The notes under the pieces: model-generated
The model's database searches: none
What the model was told of the DNA's origin: nothing
The model's input: only the letters and a program-made list of their open reading frames with translations
Position numbers and translations under genes: made by a program
Part shown: piece by piece, positions 16,863 to 27,481 of the stretch
How the letters are laid out: every line of letters starts with the position of its first letter
Numbering within the stretch: position 1 is the first letter of the stretch
Source of the DNA: a virus
IMG/VR virus record: IMGVR_UViG_3300043446_002027
Coordinates: 1-52,030 of that record
Length of the DNA stretch: 52,030 bases
Strand: one strand, 5' to 3'

Positions 16863-19009
16863 AGTTCTGTCTGCAACATGGTTAGAGTCACTGTGATCGC
16901 AGTGGATGTGCCCGACAAGTTAGTCACTGCCAAGGGTATGATATTGGTTATGGGATTTTCGTTGTTGAATCCCACCACAGCCGGAGAGATCACTATGGTA
17001 TTGGCACCAGTGGTAATAACTTCTGTGATCACACCACTGTTGACACCAGGATCTATGCTGCTGCTGCGACCAGCGTCTGCACTGCGACTAGCTGCATCTG
17101 TGTACACACGCACCCAGCTAGCTGCTGTGGTTTCGATCTTGTATAAATTATAGCCACGGAATCCAGCAATGCTAGCATTGGCTGTGACATTATTGGCTAT
17201 GTTGGCTGTGGTCACATTGGCTGTGACACGCTGTGTTAGGCCTGTGCCTGTGACATTGCCTGACGTGGTAGCAGCGGCCACAGCACTGACCCACTGATTA
17301 CTGTCGCCATCGGCATAGTAGAAAAACAAACTGCCAATGTTGCTGGCCCACCATAGACTGCCTGCGGTAGGCGATCCCGGTGGTGTTTCGCTGATAACCA
17401 CTGTATATTGGGGACCAGTGGCACCTTGAATACCAGTGGCGCCTTGAATACCAGTGGCACCTACGGGACCTGTTACTCCTGTAGCACCTTGTGGTCCTAT
17501 ATTGCCTTGTATGCCAGTGGCTCCAGTGGCACCTGTGTCGCCGGGCGATCCTGTAACACCAGTGCTGCCCTGTGCACCTGTGCTGCCTGTGGCTCCTACA
17601 GCACCTTGCGGTCCAGTAGCACCCGTGGCTCCTCCGGGACTTCCAGCCGCACCAGTGGCACCCACTGGGCCTTGTCCGCCCAAAGGCTGAATCCATTGTA
17701 CACTATCGCCATCATCAAAGTAAACATAAAGTTCACCAGTGTCTGAATCTAGCCATAGCGTGCCCACACTAGGTGCACCCGGTGGCGAACTGCTGACTGT
17801 GATAGCAGCACTGCCGCCGCCAGCAGATCCTGAAACAAATGGTGCACCATTGGCAAAATAATAACCTGTGGCATACACACGGTTAGCAGTGACATTGCCT
17901 GCGAATACTGGATTGCTGTTGACTGCAAATGAAATGCTCTGATAAGGCGCAGCATTGGCATTACTAGTAATAACAATGTTGTTACCAGAATTTATAGTTA
18001 TATGATCTAGGCCAGTGGCTACTAGTTGGTCACTGCCAGTGACTTCCCAGTACTTGAAAGTACTGCTCATGCCTATTAGGACATTGCCCGAGCCACGATT
18101 AGTTACTGTGAATCCAGAATCGTCGTCGAACTCCATGCTGGTCACATTGCTGACTGTGACTATGGGTTGATAGTTACCAGAATAAACACTGCTGACTCTG
18201 AATCCCACAAATGAGCCAGTGGCACCTACAGGTCCAGTGGCACCAGATGCGCCTATGTTACCTTGCGTACCTTGTGGTCCTGTAGCACCTTGTGCACCGG
18301 TGCTACCAATTGGTCCTGTTGATCCAGTGGCGCCAACATTGCCTTGTATGCCTTGCGTACCAGTAGCACCTGTGCTGCCTTGTGATCCTGTAGCACCTGT
18401 GGCTCCCACTGGTCCAAAATCACTGATATTAATGGTACCAGACATGGCACTGTGATATTGGCAAATATAGTATAAGGTATTAGGTGCTATAAATGGCACT
18501 GTAAATGTAACTGTGCCAGACTCGGTTCCGTTATTGGTTATGCCATTGGTATATGCACTACCTGTACCAGTTACCTGTGCTGTTTTAATCCAAAAAGGAT
18601 GCCCAACAGCATTAATGTTGAAATAATAAGTGTAACCTCTGATTAGGTTTAAAGTAGGATTATTCTGTAATTCTATTACATAAGCACCTGAGCCTGAGTT
18701 TGTAACCGAGTACTGTAGACCACCTACTATGCCAGTGGCACCTGTGCTGCCCACTGGACCAGTTGATCCAGTAGCCCCAATGGGTCCTGTTGATCCGGTA
18801 GCTCCTGTAACACCAGTACTACCAATGGGTCCAGTGCTGCCTGTGGCTCCTGTAGGTCCAGTGCTACCAATTGGCCCGGTTGCACCACGTAATTCAGCAA
18901 CGCTGGTGATAGCAGCCAGAACAATGTTACTAGCAAGGTTATCAGTGGTAACGACCTGCACATTTGCTGTGTAGTCTAAACCCTCAAGATCAAACTTACG
19001 AATAGTCAT
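16859..19009 (-). CDS. Collagen-like fibre protein with cupredoxin-like motif (716 aa)
   Basis: Gly-x-y collagen-like blocks rich in [10 protein letters not shown] lie at about residues 41-95, 200-270 and 445-540. Between them is a domain at residues ~97-198 with GHPFWIKT (His137) and [12 protein letters not shown] (Cys183, His186, Met189). Its spacing resembles the C-x2-H-x-x-M end of plastocyanin-like type 1 copper sites. A second domain ([19 protein letters not shown]) and two [17 protein letters not shown]-type modules are shared with the 2203-aa protein and with the fibre at 12154-15225. The C-terminal ~130 residues are beta-rich. A weak Shine-Dalgarno (TTTAGGT) lies just 5' of the ATG, and the stop overlaps the start of the protease. 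Probably a trimeric tail-appendage protein; copper binding is only a motif-based inference. Confidence 0.8.
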   Translation of the reverse strand: MTIRKFDLEGLDYTANVQVVTTDNLASNIVLAAITSVAELRGATGPIGSTGPTGATGSTGPIGSTGVTGATGSTGPIGATGSTGPVGSTGATGIVGGLQYSVTNSGSGAYVIELQNNPTLNLIRGYTYYFNINAVGHPFWIKTAQVTGTGSAYTNGITNNGTESGTVTFTVPFIAPNTLYYICQYHSAMSGTINISDFGPVGATGATGSQGSTGATGTQGIQGNVGATGSTGPIGSTGAQGATGPQGTQGNIGASGATGPVGATGSFVGFRVSSVYSGNYQPIVTVSNVTSMEFDDDSGFTVTNRGSGNVLIGMSSTFKYWEVTGSDQLVATGLDHITINSGNNIVITSNANAAPYQSISFAVNSNPVFAGNVTANRVYATGYYFANGAPFVSGSAGGGSAAITVSSSPPGAPSVGTLWLDSDTGELYVYFDDGDSVQWIQPLGGQGPVGATGAAGSPGGATGATGPQGAVGATGSTGAQGSTGVTGSPGDTGATGATGIQGNIGPQGATGVTGPVGATGIQGATGIQGATGPQYTVVISETPPGSPTAGSLWWASNIGSLFFYYADGDSNQWVSAVAAATTSGNVTGTGLTQRVTANVTTANIANNVTANASIAGFRGYNLYKIETTAASWVRVYTDAASRSADAGRSSSIDPGVNSGVITEVITTGANTIVISPAVVGFNNENPITNIIPLAVTNLSGTSTAITVTLTMLQTEL

Positions 19010-19013
19010 TTAC

Positions 19014-22000
19014 CTAAACCTTAACATACGTACTTTGTAGTTTTACTGTGTTACCTGAGACCGTTCCTGTACCCAATAATCTTACTTGTCCAGCAGCCAC
19101 ATTAGATGCAAATGTCATAATGGCTGCATTACCAGTATATATGGTTGCATAGGTTACCAACTGAGCTGTGTTTCCATCATGTACCATGAGTGCTTCTGTG
19201 CTTTGGTATTCTCCTGCGCCAGTGACTGAAATCACATACTTGGCAGTTCTATATACACTGGCACTGAATGTATCTATCACCGTAGCAGTGTTAGCCACTG
19301 TGGTCAGCGGTGGGTTGGCCACTATGCTGTCACCTAAGGTATTGTTGAAACTCTGTGCTACAACCTCAGCATTGGCATCTGGTGCACTTGCAAACACCAA
19401 CTGTGCGCCATTGGTGGTAAAATCTGTGCCCGGAATCTGGTAAACACCGTCTACAAACACTATGGTGCTGTAGCTGCTGAGTGTGTTACCCGACAATGTA
19501 AATAGGTTGGCTGTGCCATTGGCAGTAAATGTGTTAACAAAGCCATCTCTGCTGCTGTAGTTGCCGAATGTGCGTACACGAATAGCAGATCCTGAGCTGG
19601 GTGCCGCAGCAAATACTAGATTCTGTCCCGAGACTGTGTAGTTGGTGGGCGTATTCTGAATAACTGTGTCTACAGTGACCAACAAGTCTGTGGCAGCTAA
19701 ACTCTCGCCTAGAGCATAAGTGGTGGCTGTGCCGTTGCCGGTGAAACTGAGATTCAGTGCAGGTGTAGCAGTGCCAGTTACTCCACCGCCGGTGCCTGTG
19801 GCTGTGACAGTTACAGTAACATTGCTGCCTGTAACATTGGCAGTGATACCAGCACCCACAAAATCAATACTGGTCACTGCTGCGGTCAACAGTGAGCCTT
19901 CGTCTAGGATTCTAATATTAGCACTGGTTCCTGCTGGTCCAGTAGCTCCTGTGGCACCATCTAGGCCATTGGCACCAGCAGCTCCGCTGGGTCCAGTGGC
20001 TCCTGTGCTACCTATAGCACCTGTGGCACCGTTGGTGCCAGCTGGTCCTATGTTACCTTGTATGCCCTGTACACCAGTGGCACCTGTGGGACCCTGTGCA
20101 CCTGTTGCGCCAGTAGCGCCATCTGTGCCGGTTAGGCCTGTTACGCCAGTAGCACCAACAGGACCTATGTTGCCTTGTATACCTTGTGCACCAGTGGCTC
20201 CCGCAGGGCCCGTGGATCCTGTGGCTCCAGTAACACCTGTGACTCCTGTAGCTCCTGTGCTGCCAAGTGGGCCGGTGCTACCAGTGGCGCCCTGTGGTCC
20301 TACAATGCCCTGTGCCCCAGATAAATCTGTTACATATTGGTATGTGCTGCCATTCCATAGGTACAGTCTGGAATTTTCTGGGTCTGTGTTGTAGTTGCCA
20401 TTGTCAATGATGGCAAACTGTCCAGCGATAATACCAGTGGGCGCAGTGTCTGCTGTGAGTAAGGCCACATTGGCATAGGTTTTGGCTATGCTAAAGCCCA
20501 GTCCCGAAGGTCCAGTAGCACCAGTGGCACCAGTAGGCCCAGTGTTGTAATATGGAGCACCATTGGCATAGTAATAGTTGTTACTATAAATTGCTGTGTT
20601 AGCTGTAATAGTATTAGCAGTAACATACCCAACACTGGTTAAGCCACCCACAGTGATAAAATCATTGGCATTAAATATGCTGCTGCTACCACCAACTGCA
20701 ATCCAAGCATTGGCCATATACACACTGAGAATGCCAACATCGGTATCCAACCATAGCTGTCCTGTGGTACTAGCGCCAGGCGCTGAATTACTAACAAAAA
20801 CATTAGCAGATCCACCGCCGGTTTGTCCATTGCTGATAGCATGTTGTACTACAATTTGTGCGTTGGCTGATGGTGGTGATGTAAATGTAATCCAGCTGGC
20901 ATTGGCAGTAAAGTTCACTGTGGGCACCTGATAGATACCGCTGACATGAACCACCAATTGGCTGGCGCTGGTTATGTTGCCGTTAAAATTAAAACTGCTG
21001 GTAGTGCCATCGCCTACAAACAGATTAGCAAAAGCTTCAGTTTCTACTTCCAATCGGAAGGTATTATTGACAATGGTTACATTACCAGCGCCACTGAGAT
21101 CCACATCATTGACCCAATGTGTGCCATTGTATTTTAAGATTTGCCCTGAGGTAGGTGCAGAAATTACTACATCAGTGAGATCGTTGAGGCTGCTGACATT
21201 GCTGGTTCCCGAACCAGTGGCATATGGAGCACCATTGGGATAAAATATATTGCTGGTATAAACAGCACCCGCAAACAAGTTGCCCTGTATGCCAGCACCG
21301 CCTGCGACCTGTAGTGCACCAGACACAGTGCTGGTACTTGCAATGGTGTTGGTGGTAATAATCTGTAGTGCAGTAGTGGTAATAAATGCACCAGTAGCAC
21401 CTGTAGCTCCTATGCCCGTGGCACCGGTAGCTCCTGCTAGTCCTGTGGCACCACCCGGATTTCCTGGTGCGCCTGTGGCGCCTGTGGGTCCTGTAGCGCC
21501 TTGTGGTCCAGTTATGCCTGTGGCACCGCCGGGATCTCCGGGGTCGCCTTTAAGACCTGTGGCACCTGTGGCACCCAAGGGCCCTGTGGCACCACCTGGG
21601 CTACCCGAAGGACCTGCTGGGCCTGTGGCTCCAGTGGCACCATCTGAACCTGCTGCGCCCGGACTACCCGGAACACCTGGGTCTCCATTACTGCCTGAGG
21701 GACCGGTAGCACCTGTGGCACCAGGATCGCCGGGGTCGCCTGCTATACCTGTGGCACCAGTGGCACCACCCGGACTTCCTGGTGCGCCTGTGGCACCAGT
21801 GGCACCCGACACACCTGTGGCACCACCTGGGGTTCCCGGTGAACCCTGTGGACCAGTGGCTCCTGTGGCTCCTGAGCCAGTGGCTCCTTGTAGACCTGTG
21901 GCACCTTGACTACCAGTTAGGCCAGTGGCACCCATACTTCCAGAGGGCCCAGTGGCACCAATGCTGCCTGCTATACCTGTGGCACCAGTGGCACCAATGC

Positions 22001-25000
22001 TGCCTGCTGAGCCTGATGCACCTGCTGCGCCGGTGGCACCTGCTGGGCCTGGTGAGCCTGGACTGCCTGTGGCACCTGCTGTGCCTGTGGCACCAGTGAT
22101 ACCTGTGAGACCTGTGGGTCCAGTAGCACCTGTGGCTCCTGTGCCGCCTGGGCCTGTGGCACCAGTTGCACCAACAGGACCTACATTACCCTGTGCACCT
22201 GGAGTGGTTGAGCTGATATCTAACCAAAATGTATCATACTGTGTGTTGGTATAGATGTATAATATTTCGTTGTCAGTGTTGTACCAGTAATCACCGGTCT
22301 GTGGCGACACTGGTGCTGCATTACTGACTGTGATTTGTGCAGGCCCCGTTGATCCTGTGGCACCTGCGACGCCTGTGCTGCCGGTCAAGCCAACGGGCCC
22401 AGTTGCACCTTGTGGACCAGTTGCACCAGTTAAGCCTGTGGCACCTGTGGCTCCAGCAAATGGTAGGCCATTTGCTGTTAAGTAGTTGTTGGTATAAACA
22501 GCACTGGCATAAACATTGGCAAATGTGGGACTGGCCACTGTGCTGAATGTGATGCTTTGGTATGGCGCAGCATTGGCATTGCTGGTGATAACAATGTTGT
22601 TACCAGAATTTATGGTAACATGATCTAGGCCAGTGGCTACTAGTTGATCACTGCCGGTGACTTCCCAGTACTTGAACGTGGAATTCATGGCCACCAGCAC
22701 GTTGCTGGCACCGCGATTGGTTATTTCGAAACCGCTGTCTTCGTCAAATTCCAAGGCAGTGACATTGGTCACTGTGACATGTGGTTGTAGATTACCCGCA
22801 TGCAAACTGCGTACGGTAATACCGGTGATTAAAGGTGAACCATTGCCATCATAGTACGCATTGGCACTGATTATATTAGTTGTAATGGTGTTGGCACGAA
22901 TATTGCCAACACCAGTGGACAATAAGTTTATGGCATCAGCATTGGTATAGCTGGTAAATGGTTGCCCATTGGCTAGATAATAGTTGTTGCTGTAGATCGC
23001 CCCAGCATAGACATTGCCTGCAATTCCGGCACCGCCTGCTACTTGTAGTGCACCTGTGTTAGATGAGGTACTAGGAGTGGTGTTGCTGGTTATAACCTGA
23101 TACGTAGTGGTGCCTGAAAATATTCCTGTGGCACCAGTACTGCCAATTGGACCAATGGGTCCAGTGCTGCCCACAGGACCCGTAGCACCGGTACTGCCTT
23201 GATCACCCTTATCGCCTGTTCTGGCAAAAGTAATAACTATGTCTTCATTGGCGCTAAAACTGTTGGTGCTACCGCTTACATAAGCACAATTTACAGCAAA
23301 ATATCCTGTTTGCTCTGAAATATTACCAATAGTAAACAGCGCGAAATCGTTGCTGTTTAACTTATTGGAAATCTTAAAATGACCCTTGATAGTACTGGTG
23401 CTGTCATCAATGGTACGCAAGAATACCTGTATGTCAAATGGACCATCTTGTTCATCATCGATGTACATTTGGCTGGCCACAGTGATGTCAGCAGCATTAA
23501 ATCTTATATTCCCTGCCCCGGGATCGCTGTCGGTAATACCGGTGTTAAAGGTATAATCAAAACTAGCACCACCAAACACACCTTGTGGACCGGTGGCACC
23601 TGTACTGCCAATTGGTCCTGTGGCACCCGTTGAGCCTTGTACACCGCGTACACCTGTGGCTCCTGAGGGCCCAGTAGCACCAGAAGCTCCGTCAATACCT
23701 GTAGCACCTTGCGGACCACTAGCACCGGTCGCTCCTGCACCGGTCGCACCTGTGGCCCCAGCTGGTCCTGCATCGGCAATGGCGAATTGTCCAACCATGC
23801 TGGCATGGAATTGACAAATATAGTATAAATTACTGGGTGCATCTAAAGGTACAGTGAATGTAACTGTACCAGCATCGGTACCATTATTAGTTACACCGGT
23901 GCTGTAAGCACTTCCTGTACCAGTTACCGCAGCAGTCTTGATCCAAAATGGATGCCCTGCTGCATTAACCACGAAATAATAAGTAAATCCACGTATTAAA
24001 CTCAGCGTAGGATCAGGATTACCATTGACCAAATAGCTACTTGCGCCAGAATTAGTAACAGTGTAACTGATACCACCCAGTGCACCTGTGGCTCCGCTAG
24101 CTCCAGTTGCACCTGTTGCTCCATTGGGACCTGCAGGTCCTGTAAGACCTGTTGAGCCGGGTACACCAGGTAAACCAGTGGCTCCTGTAGTTCCTGGGAA
24201 TCCTGTGGCTCCGCGTGGACCTATAACACCAGTTGCACCTGTAGCACCACCCGGTGACCCTGCAGGACCGCTGGCACCTGTAGCACCTGTTTCACCAATG
24301 CCAGTTGCACCTTGTAAACCAGTGGCTCCTGTGATACCGGATGCACCTGTTGCGCCTACACTACCAGTGGCTCCAGTGGCACCACCAGGTCCTGGTTGTC
24401 CTGCTGCACCAGTGGCGCCAGTGGCACCCGAACCAGTGGCTCCCGCAGGGCCTGCTAAACCTGTGGCGCCTGTACTACCTGCTGCTCCCACAGCACCAGT
24501 ATTACCAGCAGGGCCTGTGGCTCCGGTGGCACCTGCACCACCAACAGGACCGGCTATACCTGTGGCGCCAGTGGCACCTGCGCCAGTGGCCCCCGGGGGT
24601 CCTGCAGTACCTGTAGCACCAGTGGCACCCGTTGGCCCCGATGCTCCACTAGCACCTATACTACCGGTAGCTCCAGCCGATCCTGCAGGCCCAACTGGAC
24701 CTGCCACACCAGTGGCCCCTGTGGTGCCTTGTACACCAGCTGGTCCAGTCGGACCTTGTGTGCCTGTGGCCCCAGTAGCACCCGAAGGACCAATAGCACC
24801 TGCGGCGCCGGTTGATCCTGTAGCACCACGTCCACCAGCTGGACCAGTAGCTCCACTGGCTCCTAAGGCTCCTGTAGCACCAGTTAACCCCGGAGCGCCT
24901 GTGGCACCGGCATTAGCATAGGGTGCACCGTTGCTGAAAAAAATCTGATCTGTGTAAATACCACCTGCATGGACATTACCTTGTATGCCAACTCCGCCCG

Positions 25001-25625
25001 CAACTGTGACTGCGCCAGTGGTCTTACTAGTACTATCAGTATTGCCACTGACAATAATGTTACCAACAGCAAAAGTTCCTGGTGTGCCAGTGACTTGTCC
25101 AGCAGCAACATTAGCAGCAGTTACATAGACCAAGTGTCCAGTTTGGTTATCCCAGCCTAAGAATGCTGCCTGTGGTAAGCTGTTTTTGTAATAGTTGATG
25201 CGTAAACCAAGATCTTGCCCATCATCAACTGTTAACGCACCACCGCCTGCAGCCGTATGTATGTCGAATAAACTGTTGGTAACTGATGTGTTGTTGCTGG
25301 CCACTGTGGTAATATTGCCCAACAGTGCTAGATTTCCGGTGACAGTGAGATTTACTGCTTGTAGATTTTGTTGTAGGCCAATGCTGGTTATATTAGGCTG
25401 AGCATTTGTGGTGATTGTGCCTGATATAGTACTGGCCACAATGTTATTGGCATGTATATTACCGCCTACACCAAGCCCACCTACCACTGTGATTGCACCA
25501 GTTACAGTGTTGTAACTTACGGTGTCATTAGTAACTCTCAGCGTAGTGCCGAGTATGGTATTAGTTAAATTACTAGCTGTACCAAAATTTTGTAGTACAG
25601 GTGGTTGGCGAACTGACCTTATCAT
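19014..25625 (-). CDS. Giant collagen-like structural protein (2203 aa)
   Basis: The N-terminus ([23 protein letters not shown]) is followed by modules of the [20 protein letters not shown] type, which recur several times. Several Gly-Ala-Thr-Gly collagen-like blocks follow, the longest at about residues 235-512 and 1140-1410, with others near 620-680 and 1770-1900. A cupredoxin-like domain (GHPFWIKT near residue 557, [12 protein letters not shown] near 603) and a [19 protein letters not shown] domain are close relatives of those in the 716-aa protein. Three copies of a ~65-residue domain (pattern GNGT...F.L...[13 protein letters not shown]...LVFASAP) lie near 1532-1595 and in the last ~230 residues. 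No cysteine-rich or membrane region is seen. Probably a very long trimeric appendage or whisker-like fibre. Low-complexity coding makes long shadow frames on the other strand. Confidence 0.82.
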   Translation of the reverse strand: MIRSVRQPPVLQNFGTASNLTNTILGTTLRVTNDTVSYNTVTGAITVVGGLGVGGNIHANNIVASTISGTITTNAQPNITSIGLQQNLQAVNLTVTGNLALLGNITTVASNNTSVTNSLFDIHTAAGGGALTVDDGQDLGLRINYYKNSLPQAAFLGWDNQTGHLVYVTAANVAAGQVTGTPGTFAVGNIIVSGNTDSTSKTTGAVTVAGGVGIQGNVHAGGIYTDQIFFSNGAPYANAGATGAPGLTGATGALGASGATGPAGGRGATGSTGAAGAIGPSGATGATGTQGPTGPAGVQGTTGATGVAGPVGPAGSAGATGSIGASGASGPTGATGATGTAGPPGATGAGATGATGIAGPVGGAGATGATGPAGNTGAVGAAGSTGATGLAGPAGATGSGATGATGAAGQPGPGGATGATGSVGATGASGITGATGLQGATGIGETGATGASGPAGSPGGATGATGVIGPRGATGFPGTTGATGLPGVPGSTGLTGPAGPNGATGATGASGATGALGGISYTVTNSGASSYLVNGNPDPTLSLIRGFTYYFVVNAAGHPFWIKTAAVTGTGSAYSTGVTNNGTDAGTVTFTVPLDAPSNLYYICQFHASMVGQFAIADAGPAGATGATGAGATGASGPQGATGIDGASGATGPSGATGVRGVQGSTGATGPIGSTGATGPQGVFGGASFDYTFNTGITDSDPGAGNIRFNAADITVASQMYIDDEQDGPFDIQVFLRTIDDSTSTIKGHFKISNKLNSNDFALFTIGNISEQTGYFAVNCAYVSGSTNSFSANEDIVITFARTGDKGDQGSTGATGPVGSTGPIGPIGSTGATGIFSGTTTYQVITSNTTPSTSSNTGALQVAGGAGIAGNVYAGAIYSNNYYLANGQPFTSYTNADAINLLSTGVGNIRANTITTNIISANAYYDGNGSPLITGITVRSLHAGNLQPHVTVTNVTALEFDEDSGFEITNRGASNVLVAMNSTFKYWEVTGSDQLVATGLDHVTINSGNNIVITSNANAAPYQSITFSTVASPTFANVYASAVYTNNYLTANGLPFAGATGATGLTGATGPQGATGPVGLTGSTGVAGATGSTGPAQITVSNAAPVSPQTGDYWYNTDNEILYIYTNTQYDTFWLDISSTTPGAQGNVGPVGATGATGPGGTGATGATGPTGLTGITGATGTAGATGSPGSPGPAGATGAAGASGSAGSIGATGATGIAGSIGATGPSGSMGATGLTGSQGATGLQGATGSGATGATGPQGSPGTPGGATGVSGATGATGAPGSPGGATGATGIAGDPGDPGATGATGPSGSNGDPGVPGSPGAAGSDGATGATGPAGPSGSPGGATGPLGATGATGLKGDPGDPGGATGITGPQGATGPTGATGAPGNPGGATGLAGATGATGIGATGATGAFITTTALQIITTNTIASTSTVSGALQVAGGAGIQGNLFAGAVYTSNIFYPNGAPYATGSGTSNVSSLNDLTDVVISAPTSGQILKYNGTHWVNDVDLSGAGNVTIVNNTFRLEVETEAFANLFVGDGTTSSFNFNGNITSASQLVVHVSGIYQVPTVNFTANASWITFTSPPSANAQIVVQHAISNGQTGGGSANVFVSNSAPGASTTGQLWLDTDVGILSVYMANAWIAVGGSSSIFNANDFITVGGLTSVGYVTANTITANTAIYSNNYYYANGAPYYNTGPTGATGATGPSGLGFSIAKTYANVALLTADTAPTGIIAGQFAIIDNGNYNTDPENSRLYLWNGSTYQYVTDLSGAQGIVGPQGATGSTGPLGSTGATGVTGVTGATGSTGPAGATGAQGIQGNIGPVGATGVTGLTGTDGATGATGAQGPTGATGVQGIQGNIGPAGTNGATGAIGSTGATGPSGAAGANGLDGATGATGPAGTSANIRILDEGSLLTAAVTSIDFVGAGITANVTGSNVTVTVTATGTGGGVTGTATPALNLSFTGNGTATTYALGESLAATDLLVTVDTVIQNTPTNYTVSGQNLVFAAAPSSGSAIRVRTFGNYSSRDGFVNTFTANGTANLFTLSGNTLSSYSTIVFVDGVYQIPGTDFTTNGAQLVFASAPDANAEVVAQSFNNTLGDSIVANPPLTTVANTATVIDTFSASVYRTAKYVISVTGAGEYQSTEALMVHDGNTAQLVTYATIYTGNAAIMTFASNVAAGQVRLLGTGTVSGNTVKLQSTYVKV

Positions 25626-25630
25626 TTAGA

Positions 25631-25987
25631 TTAGCTCATTACCTCGTAGCTCAACACAAATTGTAGTACACCTGCAGTATTCGAGCTAATTCTCAGTGCA
25701 TCGCCTTCTTCTAAATATATACTGGTATCCTTACCTAAGATAACTAATGGTGCTCCCACTGGCACAGGCACACCGGCAGCTAGTTTATAACTTACATTAG
25801 ATCTATAAATGTCCACAGTCACAGTGGCATCGCTGGCTCCAAGATTGGTAGTGTAAAGAACATTAACGCGATGGACCTGGTTACTACTGGCTGCATTAGT
25901 CAAAATAGCAGTTGGGGTGGTGGTTATCCATTCGGCGGTAGTTCTTCCTATTATACTTGTTGCGCTAATCAGATTAGGTGCGGCCAT
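25631..25987 (-). CDS. Small virion structural protein (118 aa)
   Basis: Starts MAAPNLISATSIIGRTTAEW and ends LQFVLSYEVMS. It is all-beta in character, with a GDALRISSNTAG segment near the C-terminus. It resembles in length and pattern the 109-aa protein at 39458-39787 (LENGDSLQANLTLPANV), so the two may be distant paralogues. A late-promoter-like box sits 31 bp upstream. Proteins of this type lie among the structural genes of T4-like aquatic phages and have no assigned function. The gene ends 5 bp before the giant collagen-like gene, so co-expression is expected. Confidence 0.75.
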   Translation of the reverse strand: MAAPNLISATSIIGRTTAEWITTTPTAILTNAASSNQVHRVNVLYTTNLGASDATVTVDIYRSNVSYKLAAGVPVPVGAPLVILGKDTSIYLEEGDALRISSNTAGVLQFVLSYEVMS

Positions 25988-26017
25988 AGCTAGTCCAGGT
26001 CAAAAATTGGTATTATG

Positions 26018-26025
26018 TATTTATC
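26018..26025 (-). promoter_or_regulatory. Late-promoter-like box (GATAAATA)
   Basis: Minus-strand GATAAATA, 7 of 8 to TATAAATA, in the 56-bp gap between two genes and 31 bp before the start at 25987. Position and spacing suit a late promoter for the collagen-like, protease and fibre operon. Confidence 0.6.
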
Positions 26026-26043
26026 GACCCAGGGCAATTAGGT

Positions 26044-27480
26044 TTAGCTGTTAACTATACTAAACCCTGCTGTGGCCACCACTGCGGTAGATTCAGAAAG
26101 ACCAACTAGCCAAGTAGTCATACGCAGCGTTACAAACTCCATATTTTCAAATGTACCATCAGCTTTTACTGTGATCGGAAAAATCAAGCCAGGTGTACTT
26201 GTAGTAAATGGGCCAAAAGTCAAGCTGTTTGTGGTAAAATCACTGCCGGTTACGTTAGAGCCAACAGCCACAACCTTAAATCTACGCCCGGATGCGCCAA
26301 AATCGATATTATTACCCGAAATAGTCACAGTAACAGTGCCTCCTTCCGGTACACTATCAGGATTAACTGTGAGATAATAACTAGGAGGACCACTGGCTCC
26401 TCCGCCACCACCGCCTCCACCTCCTCCGCCACCGCCTGGGGTTTGGCTGGTATCAATGATCTGCACACGGGCTGTGATAGCAGGATACTGCACTAATTTT
26501 ACTCTGATGTATTCCGCAGTACTCTCAGTAACATTGTCCACAGCAGTGACAAAAGTGATTTTGCTGGTATTATCTGTCATAGCAAATACACCAGTTAAAT
26601 TAGTTAAGGTAGGCACAAAATCCTGTGAATTTGCTACCTCTAACTCAATAATATAAGGAAATTCTGTACCATTGGGCACCGTACTACCTCCGGTAGTGGT
26701 CAAAGTAAATGCCACTGCATTTCCTTCAGTAACTGTGCTACGGTTAGCTGTTAGTGAAAGACCCAGTGCAGGACCTGCAATGTTTACTGTAATACACGCC
26801 GGCGGGCTACATTGCCCGTGTTGAGTCATCAAAGTATAGGTAAAATGATCTAGTCCTGAATAATATTGATCTGCTACAAACAAAATACTGCGTCGATCGC
26901 TGGTTATACGAGCATATCCATGTTCGGGCTGACGCAGCACCACTGGTTCGGTCCAAAGTGCATCACCGACTCGTTGTGTCAGTGTGGTATTAATAACATT
27001 TACTGTGTTGACATTGACGTTGGCTTTACCACTAGCCCAACGAGCACTGTTAAATCTTTGTCGATAACGATCATAGCTTTGGTGGTTGTCGAAGCTGATC
27101 ACATGACCGCGTATTTTGGTATTACTAGTCATTTCTGGTAGTGGTTGACTGATTCTATCAGCTATGACTCTGACATTTCCTGTGATAGCTGTGTTAAAAA
27201 TCACAGTATTAGACTGTATGGTATAAACCTCATTGGGTATGCCCATGGTCTGCCGAGTAGGATACCGTGGATTTAATATGCGTAGACCGTCAAGATATAT
27301 TTCTACCCAGGCTGCACACACAGGTACAAATGGCAAATTAATTCTAGTAGCATTGCTTACACTAACATCGTATTGATCATGCTGGCGAGCAGCCAATGGA
27401 CTAGTTATCACATTGGCAGTCATAATTACATAATCCTGTGCTCGAGGTACTATGACATGATGATTCGGTACTATTAACAC
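26044..27480 (-). CDS. Structural protein with two Calx-beta-like domains (478 aa)
   Basis: Starts with GTG at 27480, chosen because GGAGGT lies about 5 nt upstream. The N-terminal part contains a domain related to the VDGVYQIPG module of the collagen-like proteins (VEIYLDGLRILNPRYP). Two Calx-beta-type domains follow (TANRSTVTEGNAVAFTLTT around residue 240, and VNPDSVPEGGTVTVTISG around 375). They are separated by an unbroken run of 13 glycines, a flexible linker. Calx-beta domains are common in adhesins and fibre proteins and often bind calcium. The gene begins 1 bp from the stop of the 2084-aa gene, whose end carries its ribosome binding site. Probably a baseplate or fibre-connected protein; the exact role is unknown. 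Confidence 0.75.
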   Translation of the reverse strand: MLIVPNHHVIVPRAQDYVIMTANVITSPLAARQHDQYDVSVSNATRINLPFVPVCAAWVEIYLDGLRILNPRYPTRQTMGIPNEVYTIQSNTVIFNTAITGNVRVIADRISQPLPEMTSNTKIRGHVISFDNHQSYDRYRQRFNSARWASGKANVNVNTVNVINTTLTQRVGDALWTEPVVLRQPEHGYARITSDRRSILFVADQYYSGLDHFTYTLMTQHGQCSPPACITVNIAGPALGLSLTANRSTVTEGNAVAFTLTTTGGSTVPNGTEFPYIIELEVANSQDFVPTLTNLTGVFAMTDNTSKITFVTAVDNVTESTAEYIRVKLVQYPAITARVQIIDTSQTPGGGGGGGGGGGGGASGPPSYYLTVNPDSVPEGGTVTVTISGNNIDFGASGRRFKVVAVGSNVTGSDFTTNSLTFGPFTTSTPGLIFPITVKADGTFENMEFVTLRMTTWLVGLSESTAVVATAGFSIVNS

Positions 27481-27481
27481 T

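Noticed and set aside
24088-24921. Long plus-strand frame of APVAPVAP-type repeats (277 codons), and similar ones at 21280-21909 and 19720-20394
   Set aside because: They are the antisense reading of the GATG collagen-like repeats; the codon pattern and the intact minus-strand gene show they are shadows.
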